From the NCBI GenBank assembly GCA_043811005.1, contig JBDRNO010000240.1, positions 1 to 64,000 of the forward strand: 64,000 nucleotides of DNA, written 5' to 3'. The first letter of the stretch is position 1. Each line of letters begins with the position of its first letter. Shown piece after piece: positions 25,175 to 33,970 of the stretch. This DNA is from JBDRNO01 sp043811005. GTDB taxonomy: Bacteria > Bacteroidota > Bacteroidia > NORP154. Position numbers and translations under genes: made by a program. A model generated the notes under the pieces. That model saw only the letters and a list, made by a program, of their open reading frames with translations. It had not been told where the DNA came from and ran no database searches.

Positions 25175-25957
25175 TTATTTCTTCTCATCCTGATAAATTC
25201 CATAAGCTTCTTCAACGGATTTTCCATCATGAACAATTGCCCTCACTGCCTTTATCATGCCTACCGGGCAATCGCTTTGGAAAATATTCCTTCCCATATC
25301 CACTCCAACCGCTCCTTTTGAAATAGCATTAAATGCCATTTGGAGAGCATCTTTTTCCGGCTGTTTCTTGCCTCCCGCAATAACAACCGGTACGTTTCCA
25401 CATGCCTCGACAATCTTTTCAAAATCCTCACAATAATATGTTTTAACCATATGTGTTCCTGTTTCCACACATATTCTGCTGGCTAGAGCTAAATACCGTG
25501 CATCCCTTGCCATTTCTTTCCCAACAGCCGTTACCGCTAAGACGGGAATACCATATTCTTCGCCATCATTTATGAGCTCTGATAAGTTTTCTATGGATTG
25601 GCTTTCATATTCCCCGCCAATAAATACGGAACATGTTATGGCAGATGCGTTTATCCTTATTGCATCCTCTATTGAAGTGGTAATTATCTCATCAGACAAT
25701 TCTTTAAGAATACTCGAACCACCGGAAACGCGTAATATTACAGGTGCTTGCAAGGCAGGGTTTATCCAGTTTCTTAATGCTCCCCTGGTTATCATTAATG
25801 CATCAGCGTAAGGCAGTAACGGATCTGTTGTAACACTCAGGTTGCTTAAACCCGTTGTTGGCCCCTGGAAATACCCATGGTCAACTGCCAGCATAACACA
25901 ATGACCCGTTTCAGGGTTAATTATCCTTGATAATCTGTTTTTCATTCCCCATTCCAT
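25175..25957 (-). CDS. LsrF-like class I aldolase/thiolase (DhnA family)
   Basis: The 260-residue protein is a TIM-barrel class I aldolase of the DhnA/LsrF group. Diagnostic segments are MLAVDHGYFQGPTTGL, LMITRGALRNWI, ILRVSGGSSILKELS, the Schiff-base Lys in MVKTYYCEDF, VIAGGKKQPEKDALQM and VGVDMGRNIFQSD. LsrF itself transfers an acetyl group from an AI-2 breakdown product to CoA; related enzymes make amino-deoxy-heptulosonates or cleave fructose-1,6-bisphosphate. No lsr genes are nearby, so the role here is probably a C-C cleavage in the local pathway. The start ATG has TAAAGGAGG 6 bp upstream, an excellent ribosome binding site. Confidence 0.85.
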   Translation of the reverse strand: MEWGMKNRLSRIINPETGHCVMLAVDHGYFQGPTTGLSNLSVTTDPLLPYADALMITRGALRNWINPALQAPVILRVSGGSSILKELSDEIITTSIEDAIRINASAITCSVFIGGEYESQSIENLSELINDGEEYGIPVLAVTAVGKEMARDARYLALASRICVETGTHMVKTYYCEDFEKIVEACGNVPVVIAGGKKQPEKDALQMAFNAISKGAVGVDMGRNIFQSDCPVGMIKAVRAIVHDGKSVEEAYGIYQDEKK

Positions 25958-26058
25958 TTTATTTTCCTCCTTTATTGTATTATTTTTTTATTAATTTTTT
26001 TGTAAGATTTTGAGTTTTAGTGATTTTGTGGCATTTTTATTTTAATAAATTTACGAAG

Positions 26059-28332
26059 TTATATTCTTAATTTTTTCAAAACCTTCTCCGGTGTAATCGG
26101 CAAAGAATCTATTTCAATCCCCAAAGCATCTGAAACGGCATTTGCTATTGCTGCTGCTGTAGGGATCAGAGGCGCCTCCCCTACTCCTTTTGCTCCATAG
26201 GGACCTTCTTCGTCAAATGTTTCAATAGGATAGAAATGGATTTCCGGTATATCGCTAAAAGTCGGTAGTTTATAGTCGTGAAAACTCGGGTTAAGGACCA
26301 TCCCGTTTTCAACGATCAATTCTTCAGTCAGTGCATATCCCATTCCCATAACTACACCGCCTTCTATCTGTCCGGACAATCCCAGCGGATTCAACACCCG
26401 GCCAACATCCTGTGCAACGTGCACATCCAAAACCATGACATTTCCAGTTAGTGTATCCACTTCAACTTCTATTGCTTGAGAAGCAAATGCATATGCTCCC
26501 GATACATCACCTTTAAACTCCTTATCCTGAAATTTGCTATTAGGCTCATAAAAATTTGTCACTACTGACAACTCGTTAGGCGTACTAAAATGAAGCTCCC
26601 TGACCACCTTGTCCAGGTTAATTGCCTTACCGGTTTTTTCACATATTATCTGTCCGTTTAAATATTCAAAACTCTTTGCATCACTTCCCAGGAGCCCGGC
26701 AGCCTTGGGGGAGAGTTTCTCCTTTAGCTTCTCAATTGCTCCAAGCAACGAATTGCCTGCGACAAAACTCGTACGAGAGGCATGGACACCGACATCCCAT
26801 GGCTTGACATCCGTATCAGTGTTGATCACCCTGATCTTTTCCATGTCGATACCCAGTTCTTCTGCTGCAATCATTGTCAGCACGGTCTCCGATCCTTGCC
26901 CTATTTCATTTGATCCGGTAATAATTGTAAGATAGCCAAAAGGATCAATTTTCAGGGTTGTACCACACCCATCCGAGCGATAGATCTTCGCTCCTCCTCC
27001 AACATGAAGCATTGATGCATAACCTAGCCCCCTTTTATATCTTTTTGATACACTTTTTTTATTTGATTTTCCACTTTCTGCTATAACTTTTTCCAACGCC
27101 TCCTTATGCCCACAGGTTTTAAATTCAAGTCTTTGTCCGGTAATCTCACCTTTATAATTGGCATTTATCAACCTGATCTCCGCTTTATCCATACCCAGTT
27201 CTTCTGCCATCAGGTCAATGTTTCGCTCCAGTGAAAATGTTGCCTGCGGATTTCCGTACCCCCGGAAAGAACCGGCATTAGGATTATTGGTATATACTGC
27301 ACGCGCATCAAAAACACAAGCCGGCACCTGGTATAATGATGAGTATGCTTGCATCATCACAAAGGGTGTAGTGGCTCCCCAGGAAGTATAGGCACCGTTA
27401 TCCATGGTGATCTGCACTTCCCTGAATGTAAATTTTCCGTCCTGATCGGCTCCGGTTGTCAACTCTATTACCATCTGTTGTCTTGTAGGTGATGCAAGAA
27501 ACTCCTCTTCCCTATCATAAATTAATTGCACCGGTTGTCCTGTTTTTATTGACAGCAAGGCACAGATCGGTTCAAAGGGATACATATCAAGCTTACTGCC
27601 AAAACCTCCGCCAATTACAGGTTGAATGATCCTGATGTTTGACGGTTCCATCTTCAGTGAGTGAGCAATATCTCTCTGATAGAGGAACGGAACCTGAGTG
27701 GAACTGTACAGGGTCAGACGTTTTTCGATTTTTGAATAATCTGCGGTCATATTGCTCGTAGCCAAACAACAATGAGTGACTCTAGGCAAAGTATAGCGCC
27801 TCTTCACAATACAAGCGCTTTTATTTTTTTGCTCTTGCAGGTCTCCATGTTCGTAATGATACGAGTCTGCTATATTCTTCTCCTGGTCAGCCGGAGCAAA
27901 GCGGTTTATCGGAAGGCTTTCCATTTTTAATGCTTCGAAAGGATCATAAATCCCCTCTTTGACCTTATATTCAACTTTTATAAGTCCTAACGCTTTTTTA
28001 GCTATTTCCCTTGTTGTTGCTGCAACCGCTGCGATCTCATCACGTATACAGTTCACCTCGTCTTTTTTCAATACGGGATGATCTCTTTTGTAACTGATGT
28101 TATTGACATCAACATCATCTGCCGTAATTACACATGCTACTCCGGGAAGTTGTTTTGCTTCCGAAACATCAACGGAAACGATCTCAGCGACAGGATGGAC
28201 GGTACGCAAAATTGCACCGTAAAGCATATTTGGTAATACAATATCATGACCATATACCGCTTTCCCGGTGACCCTAAGAGCAGCATCAACCTTAGGTGTG
28301 GGTTTGCCGATTACATTGAGGTTATTTCTCAT
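26059..28332 (-). CDS. second molybdenum hydroxylase, molybdopterin-binding large subunit
   Basis: About 757 residues starting at the ATG at 28332 (MRNNLNVIGKPTPKVDAAL); an earlier ATG at 28395 would overlap the Fe-S gene and adds no family sequence. Landmarks include VTGKAVYGHDIVLPNMLYG, GGGFGSKLDMYPFEPICALL, RGYGNPQATFSLE, SNEIGQGSETVLTM and the catalytic-Glu block YGAKGVGEAPLIPTAAA. The Glu-Ala-Pro following the catalytic motif is closer to xanthine dehydrogenase-like and aldehyde-oxidising members than to the CoxL-like subunit at 14258. It pairs with the Fe-S gene upstream and the FAD gene three cistrons downstream. Substrate unknown. Confidence 0.9.
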   Translation of the reverse strand: MRNNLNVIGKPTPKVDAALRVTGKAVYGHDIVLPNMLYGAILRTVHPVAEIVSVDVSEAKQLPGVACVITADDVDVNNISYKRDHPVLKKDEVNCIRDEIAAVAATTREIAKKALGLIKVEYKVKEGIYDPFEALKMESLPINRFAPADQEKNIADSYHYEHGDLQEQKNKSACIVKRRYTLPRVTHCCLATSNMTADYSKIEKRLTLYSSTQVPFLYQRDIAHSLKMEPSNIRIIQPVIGGGFGSKLDMYPFEPICALLSIKTGQPVQLIYDREEEFLASPTRQQMVIELTTGADQDGKFTFREVQITMDNGAYTSWGATTPFVMMQAYSSLYQVPACVFDARAVYTNNPNAGSFRGYGNPQATFSLERNIDLMAEELGMDKAEIRLINANYKGEITGQRLEFKTCGHKEALEKVIAESGKSNKKSVSKRYKRGLGYASMLHVGGGAKIYRSDGCGTTLKIDPFGYLTIITGSNEIGQGSETVLTMIAAEELGIDMEKIRVINTDTDVKPWDVGVHASRTSFVAGNSLLGAIEKLKEKLSPKAAGLLGSDAKSFEYLNGQIICEKTGKAINLDKVVRELHFSTPNELSVVTNFYEPNSKFQDKEFKGDVSGAYAFASQAIEVEVDTLTGNVMVLDVHVAQDVGRVLNPLGLSGQIEGGVVMGMGYALTEELIVENGMVLNPSFHDYKLPTFSDIPEIHFYPIETFDEEGPYGAKGVGEAPLIPTAAAIANAVSDALGIEIDSLPITPEKVLKKLRI

Positions 28333-28360
28333 TTGGTTATGTTTCAGACATATTATAAGT

Positions 28361-28837
28361 TTAATTTTCTTTAAACAATGCTTCAACAGCATCAATAATC
28401 TTCACATAACCGGTACAGCGGCACAGGTTGCCTTCAAGTTCTTTCCTGATCTCTTCCCTGCCGGGAACAACACCGTTAGCTTCATATTGTTTATGAAACG
28501 ATTTTATTAACATCGCCATACCTGGTGAGCAAAAACCACATTGAACCGCACCTTTAGCGATCATTGCTTCCTGTACAGCATCAAGAGATTCTCCGTTTGC
28601 AGATAAACCTTCAATGGTCGTAACTTCTTTTCCATCAATATTAACAGCCGGATATAAGCATGAATTGACTGCATTACCATCCACCAGCACAGTACAGGCG
28701 CCACATTCACCTTCAAGACATCCGGGTTTGGTTCCTTTCAGGGACAATTCTTCTCTTATAAGATCTATCAATAATAATGACGGCTTAATGTTCTTTTTGA
28801 TCTTTTTGCCGTTTATGATGAATTCGATTTCTAACAT
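28361..28837 (-). CDS. second molybdenum hydroxylase, [2Fe-2S] subunit
   Basis: The 158-residue protein has the two expected clusters: GTKPGCLEGECGACTVLVDG (Cys near 42, 47 and 50) with a fourth Cys in VNSCLYPA, and C-terminal QCGFCSPGMAML and GNLCRCTGYVKII. It is the electron relay of the enzyme whose large subunit starts 28 bp downstream. The C-terminal part runs to the conserved IIDAVEALF. It appears to be the first gene of the transcription unit that continues through the large subunit, LsrF-like aldolase, alcohol dehydrogenase and FAD subunit. Confidence 0.92.
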   Translation of the reverse strand: MLEIEFIINGKKIKKNIKPSLLLIDLIREELSLKGTKPGCLEGECGACTVLVDGNAVNSCLYPAVNIDGKEVTTIEGLSANGESLDAVQEAMIAKGAVQCGFCSPGMAMLIKSFHKQYEANGVVPGREEIRKELEGNLCRCTGYVKIIDAVEALFKEN

Positions 28838-28892
28838 AATTTATCTGTATCGGAATTTCTCAGCCAAAGGATAATCACCAGTTAGTGTGAAA

Positions 28893-29005
28893 TGATTTGC
28901 CACGAATTACACTAATTTTCACTAATTATCACAAAATATATTTTTGTAAATTTTAAGTTGTTATACAATAATTAACATTGTTAATTCGTGTAATTAGTGG
29001 CTATC
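28893..29005. repeat. imperfect hairpin repeat of the ACACTAATT type
   Basis: TGCCACGAATTACACTAATT near 28898 and AATTCGTGTAATTAGTGGC near 28984-29002 are approximate inverted repeats about 90 bp apart. A related copy lies at 47799-47862 (CACGAATTTACACTAATT then TAGTGTAATTAGTGG). Both are intergenic. Confidence 0.65.
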
Positions 29006-29040
29006 TTAATTTAATTTGTGAAACTTTGTTTAATAATTGT

Positions 29041-29649
29041 TTAGGATTTTATCCGATAATGAATCGGGCTTTCTTTAAATTTTCTACCTGATCGAAATGC
29101 TTTGATGCTTTTTTCTTTAATCTCCGGTTTTGCTATTGCTGCGATTGCCTGTTTAATATGCTTTGCTTGTATAGGAAAAGCATTGAGCAATGATGCCCTT
29201 CCCAGGACAAAGATGTTGCGTAGTAGCGGATCTATTTCTTCTTTTATTTCAGATATATATATGAGTTGTTCAATATTCTTTTTTAAATGATCAATAAATG
29301 AGTTTGTATCAGGATAAGTAGTTTTTTGAGCAATGACGGAATAGGGAAGTATCTTGTTATCATCAATCACAGCTTTACTGTTCTTATTCAAAAAGGGGAG
29401 ACAACGCTGGGCTTCGAGGGGTTCCAATCCGATCAGGAAATCCGCACCGCCTTTTTCAACAAATCCGTAAGTATGCTTTCCGAAGGTTAAACCAGCAACG
29501 ACAGAGCCGCCTCTTTGAGCAAGGCCGTGTATTTCGCTGGTCGCAACAGGTATATCAGCAAGAAGTGCTGCCTCTACCAAAAGGTTTGTTAAATAAACAA
29601 TCCCCTGCCCGCCAACACCGGCTATTAGGAGTTTTTTTGAGTTATTCAT
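29041..29649 (-). CDS. iorB: indolepyruvate ferredoxin oxidoreductase, beta (gamma-domain) subunit
   Basis: A 202-residue protein of the pyruvate/ketoisovalerate oxidoreductase catalytic gamma family. The N-terminal LLIAGVGGQGIVYLTNLL and the following TSEIHGLAQRGGSVVAGL are the hallmark of IorB. With IorA it oxidatively decarboxylates aryl 2-oxo acids to aryl-acyl-CoA, reducing ferredoxin. The partner, a large IorA fusion, lies 4.3 kb away at 33959-37609 on the same strand, with an aminotransferase-like gene and an EF-G paralogue in between, so the two subunits are not in a simple tandem operon. Confidence 0.88.
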   Translation of the reverse strand: MNNSKKLLIAGVGGQGIVYLTNLLVEAALLADIPVATSEIHGLAQRGGSVVAGLTFGKHTYGFVEKGGADFLIGLEPLEAQRCLPFLNKNSKAVIDDNKILPYSVIAQKTTYPDTNSFIDHLKKNIEQLIYISEIKEEIDPLLRNIFVLGRASLLNAFPIQAKHIKQAIAAIAKPEIKEKSIKAFRSGRKFKESPIHYRIKS

Positions 29650-29693
29650 AACATTTTATTAACCATCTATTTAGTGTTGTAACCAGCGCCTTT

Positions 29694-29840
29694 TTATCTT
29701 CTATATATTAAGTTTATTTCCGATAATTCTTGTCCAATCAGATGAATACCCATTAGTATTTTCTCTGTTTGTATTTCTGATGGCTTTTTATGACCTTGTA
29801 TATATTGAGATAATAAGGTCGGATTCATTCCTAAAAGGTA
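29694..29840 (-). pseudogene. C-terminal remnant of a HicB-type antitoxin
   Basis: Read on the minus strand, about 48 codons give YLLGMNPTLLSQYIQGHKKP, then SEIQTEKILMGIHLIGQEL and a stop (TTA on plus at 29694-29696). This is the C-terminal helix-turn-helix of Bacteroidota HicB antitoxins, with the characteristic SQYxxGxKKPSxxQTExI pattern. The N-terminal HicB domain and a HicA toxin gene are both missing, so the system is a relic. Confidence 0.65.
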
Positions 29841-29856
29841 AATAAAAATTTACCTT

Positions 29857-31338
29857 TTATTCAAACCAACCGCTAACCATTTGCTTTTCCTTATTGTTGC
29901 CATTTACATGGAAGAATGTATTGGTTTTAGGATCATAGATATAATCTTTTTCCCATTCATTAAAATTATTTACCAATTCCTTAATTGCATTGATTATATA
30001 ATAAATCTCATCATTAGTCATAATAGGGTGAATTGCGAGTCGTATCCAACCCGGCTTTGAGGAAAAATCCCCCTCATTAATCCTGTCAGTAATTTTTTTA
30101 GAAATACTTTCGGAAATTTCCAATAAAAAATGGCCATAAGTCCCTGCACAGGAACAGCCACCTCTGAATTGAATTCCAAAATGATCGTTTAACAGTTTCG
30201 CCCCCAGATCATAATGTAAACCATCAATATAAAATGAAATAACACCCAATCTGCTTTCAATATTTTCCGCAAGAATATGAAGACCTTTGATGTTTTTTAA
30301 ATCCCTGAATAAGATCTTCAACATTTCTTCTTCTCTTTTTAACATATTGTTCACTCCCATTTTTTCTTTGAGCTTTATACAAAGGGCTGCTTTGATGGTT
30401 TGCAAAAAAGCAGGTGTCCCACCATCTTCACGGATTTCAATATCGTCAAAGTATTTATGTTCTTTCCAGGGATTGGTCCAGGAAACAGTTCCGCCTCCGG
30501 GGTTATCAGGAACTTGACATGTATATAGATTCGAGTCGAAGATCAACACCCCGGGAGTTCCGGGTCCTCCGAGGAATTTATGTGGGGAAAAGTAAATCGC
30601 ATCTAATTTTTCAAGAGGATCCTGAGGATGCATATTAATTTCAACGTAAGGGGCAGAACAGGCAAAGTCAACGAAACACATACCGCCATTCTTATGCATC
30701 AACTTTGCAATTTTGTGGTAACAGGTTTGAATTCCGGACACATTGGAACAAGCGGTAACAGAAGCTATTTTGGTTTTTTTATGCTTGTATTTTTCGAGAA
30801 GGTCTTTAAGGTTCTCTAAACTGATCAACCCCTTCTCGTCAGGAAGTATGCACTCAACATCTGCGATGGTTTCCAACCATGAAGTATGATTGGAATGATG
30901 CTCCATGTGAGTGACAAAGACCACAGGTTTTAATTCATCCGGTATTGTTACAAAAGTGGATAATATATCAGGTATCTTTAAACCCAATATACGCTGAAAT
31001 TTATTGACAACCTTGGTCATACCGGAACCTGAGGTAATAATTACATCTTCAGAGCTTGCATTTACATGTTTTTTTATTATTTCATGGGCAAATTTATAGG
31101 CATTTGTCATTGAGGTGCCTGTAACGGTAGTATCCGTGTGAGTGTTACCGACAAAAGGGCCGAAATCATTTATCAATTTATTTTCGATGGGAGCATATAA
31201 TCTTCCGCTTGCAGTCCAATCAGCATAAACTATTCGCTTTGTGCCATAAGGGGTTTCAAAAGTCTGATTATAACCGATAATATTATTTCTAAAAAACTCG
31301 AAGTAATCCTCTAAAGATTTATGTTTTTCACAAGACAT
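29857..31338 (-). CDS. class V aminotransferase (cysteine-desulfurase-like)
   Basis: The 493-residue PLP enzyme has class V landmarks: YGTKRIVYADWTASGRLYAP, VIITSGSGMTKVVN, VTHMEHHSNHTSW (the active-site His region), MCFVDFACSAPYVEIN (PLP Asp), and the Schiff-base Lys in YFSPHKFLGGPGTPG. A Cys-containing loop FRGGCSCAGTYG near the C-terminus is in the place of the catalytic Cys loop of group II desulfurases. It could mobilise sulfur or act as a selenocysteine-lyase-like or kynureninase-like enzyme; I cannot decide. This group of about 490 residues is larger than standard IscS or SufS. It lies between iorB and the EF-G paralogue. Confidence 0.78.
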   Translation of the reverse strand: MSCEKHKSLEDYFEFFRNNIIGYNQTFETPYGTKRIVYADWTASGRLYAPIENKLINDFGPFVGNTHTDTTVTGTSMTNAYKFAHEIIKKHVNASSEDVIITSGSGMTKVVNKFQRILGLKIPDILSTFVTIPDELKPVVFVTHMEHHSNHTSWLETIADVECILPDEKGLISLENLKDLLEKYKHKKTKIASVTACSNVSGIQTCYHKIAKLMHKNGGMCFVDFACSAPYVEINMHPQDPLEKLDAIYFSPHKFLGGPGTPGVLIFDSNLYTCQVPDNPGGGTVSWTNPWKEHKYFDDIEIREDGGTPAFLQTIKAALCIKLKEKMGVNNMLKREEEMLKILFRDLKNIKGLHILAENIESRLGVISFYIDGLHYDLGAKLLNDHFGIQFRGGCSCAGTYGHFLLEISESISKKITDRINEGDFSSKPGWIRLAIHPIMTNDEIYYIINAIKELVNNFNEWEKDYIYDPKTNTFFHVNGNNKEKQMVSGWFE

Positions 31339-31351
31339 TGCTTATAAAAAT

Positions 31352-31480
31352 TTATGCAGATAAGGGATTTATCTTTTCTTGTATCTTTACAAAATGTCTT
31401 TCTATTCTTACGGTTAGAAACTTATCTCTTAAATCTTTGCCACTTTTGACAACAAATTTTATTAAAGTTTCGAAAACCAT
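31352..31480 (-). CDS. possible small protein, 42 residues
   Basis: An ATG-initiated frame of 42 codons beginning MVFETLIKFVVKSG and rich in Lys and Arg, located 13 bp downstream (minus strand: upstream) of the class V aminotransferase gene. No ribosome binding site and no family match; it could be a chance frame or the relic of a longer gene. The remaining intergenic DNA up to 31631 holds CCAGTTACCAGTAACCAG-type repeat sequence at 31490-31575. Confidence 0.2.
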   Translation of the reverse strand: MVFETLIKFVVKSGKDLRDKFLTVRIERHFVKIQEKINPLSA

Positions 31481-31631
31481 AATTGTTGCTGGTTACTGGC
31501 AGTAATTACTCATCAAAAATGTTATCAAGATAAACCAGATACCAGTTACCAGTAACCAGAAACTGTAACATAAGTAGCAATATTTTTTTGTAATCTTTAT
31601 CCTATTTGGTTGTAGCTCGTCCACGTTATGA

Positions 31632-33761
31632 TTACGCTTCCTCTAATTCTTTTTGCTGTTCCTCAATAAGCTTCTGCTGAATATCAAATGGAACTGGAGC
31701 ATATTCGATATATTTTTCTTTATGCTTAGCCCTGCCCTGGGAAATGGAGCGTAACGTGGAAGAATAACTATGCAGTTCAGCCAAAGGTACTTTTGCTTTG
31801 ATTATCTGATACTGACCCCCCGAGTCCATGCCAAGAATGACTGCCCGCCTGGTTTGCAAGTCACTCATTACATCCCCTCCCATTTCATCAGGGACCATAA
31901 CTTCTACTTCATAAATAGGTTCTAATATAATAGGGCCGGCTTCCCTGAAAGCATCTTTGAAAGCCCTCATACCGGCAATTTTAAATGCCATGTCGTTAGA
32001 GTCAACAGGGTGCATTTTCCCATCATAAATACTCACTCTAACATCTCGTACACAAGAGTTGGTCATAGGTCCATCAACCATCTTTTCCATTACTCCCTTT
32101 AAGATAGAGGGCAAAAATCTCACATCAATTGCACCCCCGACTATACAGTTATAAAACACCAATTTACCTCCCCATTTTAAGTCAACAGTTTCCCTGCCTC
32201 TTACATTTAATCCTTCCGGGTCAGGCATATCTTCTTTAAATGGTTCAATTAACATATACACTTCTGCAAACTGACCTGCTCCACCAGATTGCTTTTTATG
32301 GCGATATGAACTTTTTGCAGATTTACTTATTGTTTCACGGTAAGGAATTCTTGGTTTAATATAATCAATTGACAATTTGAAAATATTTTCCAACCTCCAT
32401 TTCAATATATTTAATTGTAACTCACCCTGTGCATGAATAATGGTTTGTTTCAGCTCCTGGGATTGCTCAACATTAATGGAGAGGTCTTCTTCAATAATCT
32501 GATGCAAGGCAATTGACAATCTTTCTTCTTCTCCTTTCTTTTGAGAAACCACCGCAGTTCTGATGGTTGGTTTGGGAAATTTCACAGGTGGAATTTCTAT
32601 TTTTTTACCTTTTAAATGCAAGGTGTTATTTGTATTGGAATTTTTCAATTTAACAGTAGCCCCAATATCTCCGGAAGTTATAATTTTAGTATTTGTCCTT
32701 TCTTTTCCGTTGATAAAATACAATTGGTTGAAACGTTCCGTACTTTTTGTATTTTCATTCACTAAATCCATTCCCACTTTAATTTCACCAGAATAAACTT
32801 TAAAAAATAACATTTCTCCTAGGTTTTGCTCTGTACTGGTTTTATAAATAAAAAGGCAAGGGTCGCCTTTCGCATCACAAGCCAACGATTGTTCGTCATT
32901 CAACTGCAGTGGCGGCAAATCAACAGGAGACGGGACAATATTATTAATAAATCCCATTAATCTGCCACTACCCATATTTTGCTTAGCTGATAGGCAGAAC
33001 ACAGGGAAGATATCACGTTGTATCAATGCTTTTTGCAAACCATTTTTCATCTCGTCTTCTTCAAGTGTACCTTTTTCGAAATAAAGTTCCATCAAGCTGT
33101 CTTGAACTTCGGCAACATTCTCAATCAACTCGGTATGCAATTGCTCTGCTTTCTGTTTTTCCTCATCCGGGATAGGCAATTTTTCCGGTTTTCCTCCTCC
33201 TTTAGGAAACTTGTACATTATCATCTTTAATACATCAATGATTGAGTCAAAACCAGGACCGCTATCTAACGGATATTGAAATGTTGTAACCTTTCTTCCA
33301 AAATTGTTTTTCAATTGCTCTATCGTATTTTCTATATCAGCATTGTCTTGATCCACTTGATTAATAGTGAATATTACAGGTTTATTTAACTGTTTAGTAT
33401 ATTCCCAAAGAATGTCTGTTTGTACTTCTACGCCATGCTGTGCATTTAATAACATGATAGCCGTATCCGCCACTGATAAGGCAGTAAGCGCTTCGCCACT
33501 AAAATCATCAAACCCGGGAGTGTCAATGATATTGATCTTTGAATCTTTCCAATCCAGATACATTAATGTATTATGTATTGAATTTACTCTTTCATGTTCG
33601 ATCTCATGATAATCAGAGACTGTATTACCATCTTCTACATTACCCATCCTGCTAATGACACCTGCCTCAAACAACATTGTTTCAGCCAGGGTTGTCTTTC
33701 CGCAACCCGCATGACCGATGATAGCAATATTCCTTATATGTTGTGACTCGTAGTTTTTCAT
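31632..33761 (-). CDS. elongation factor G paralogue (EF-G2-like GTPase)
   Basis: A 709-residue translational GTPase. G1 is IIGHAGCGKTTLAE, G3 is IIDTPGFDDFSGEAL and G4 is INQVD, where canonical EF-G has NKxD; the G2 region has VSDYHEIEHERVNSI. The C-terminal domains have RETVDLKWGGKLVF, DVRFLPSILKGVMEKMVDG and VMSDLQTRRAVILGM. These changes, including HAGCGKTT instead of HIDAGKTT, mark the EF-G-like/FusB-type subfamily and not the housekeeping FusA. Members have been linked to ribosome recycling or remain uncharacterised. A good ribosome binding site (GGGAGGA) precedes the ATG. Its place between IorA and IorB genes has no clear functional meaning. Confidence 0.88.
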   Translation of the reverse strand: MKNYESQHIRNIAIIGHAGCGKTTLAETMLFEAGVISRMGNVEDGNTVSDYHEIEHERVNSIHNTLMYLDWKDSKINIIDTPGFDDFSGEALTALSVADTAIMLLNAQHGVEVQTDILWEYTKQLNKPVIFTINQVDQDNADIENTIEQLKNNFGRKVTTFQYPLDSGPGFDSIIDVLKMIMYKFPKGGGKPEKLPIPDEEKQKAEQLHTELIENVAEVQDSLMELYFEKGTLEEDEMKNGLQKALIQRDIFPVFCLSAKQNMGSGRLMGFINNIVPSPVDLPPLQLNDEQSLACDAKGDPCLFIYKTSTEQNLGEMLFFKVYSGEIKVGMDLVNENTKSTERFNQLYFINGKERTNTKIITSGDIGATVKLKNSNTNNTLHLKGKKIEIPPVKFPKPTIRTAVVSQKKGEEERLSIALHQIIEEDLSINVEQSQELKQTIIHAQGELQLNILKWRLENIFKLSIDYIKPRIPYRETISKSAKSSYRHKKQSGGAGQFAEVYMLIEPFKEDMPDPEGLNVRGRETVDLKWGGKLVFYNCIVGGAIDVRFLPSILKGVMEKMVDGPMTNSCVRDVRVSIYDGKMHPVDSNDMAFKIAGMRAFKDAFREAGPIILEPIYEVEVMVPDEMGGDVMSDLQTRRAVILGMDSGGQYQIIKAKVPLAELHSYSSTLRSISQGRAKHKEKYIEYAPVPFDIQQKLIEEQQKELEEA

Positions 33762-33865
33762 TTGTTTATCCTCCCTGTTTTATGTTGCAAATATAATAAA
33801 TTTTATCTTTTGTTTTGAACTTCTCTTTTTCACATTTTCACAATTCAACAATTTACCATCAAACA

Positions 33866-33970
33866 TCCAATATCCAGCACCGATTACCCAATGCCCAGCA
33901 CCAGAGACTATATTATATTATTGCTTCACTTAATTTCAAGTAATTTTTTTTTTAAAATTCACGAAGTTAA
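33866..33970. repeat. partial copy of the CCCAGTACCCAG-type intergenic repeat
   Basis: CCAGCACCGATTACCCAATG and CCCAGCACC at 33868-33905 precede an AT-rich block that ends with CACGAAGTTAAGTTCTTC at the very end of the iorA coding sequence. Order and spacing follow the copies at 25004-25170 and 61690-61850. The repeat appears to provide the last codons of the fusion gene. Confidence 0.55.
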
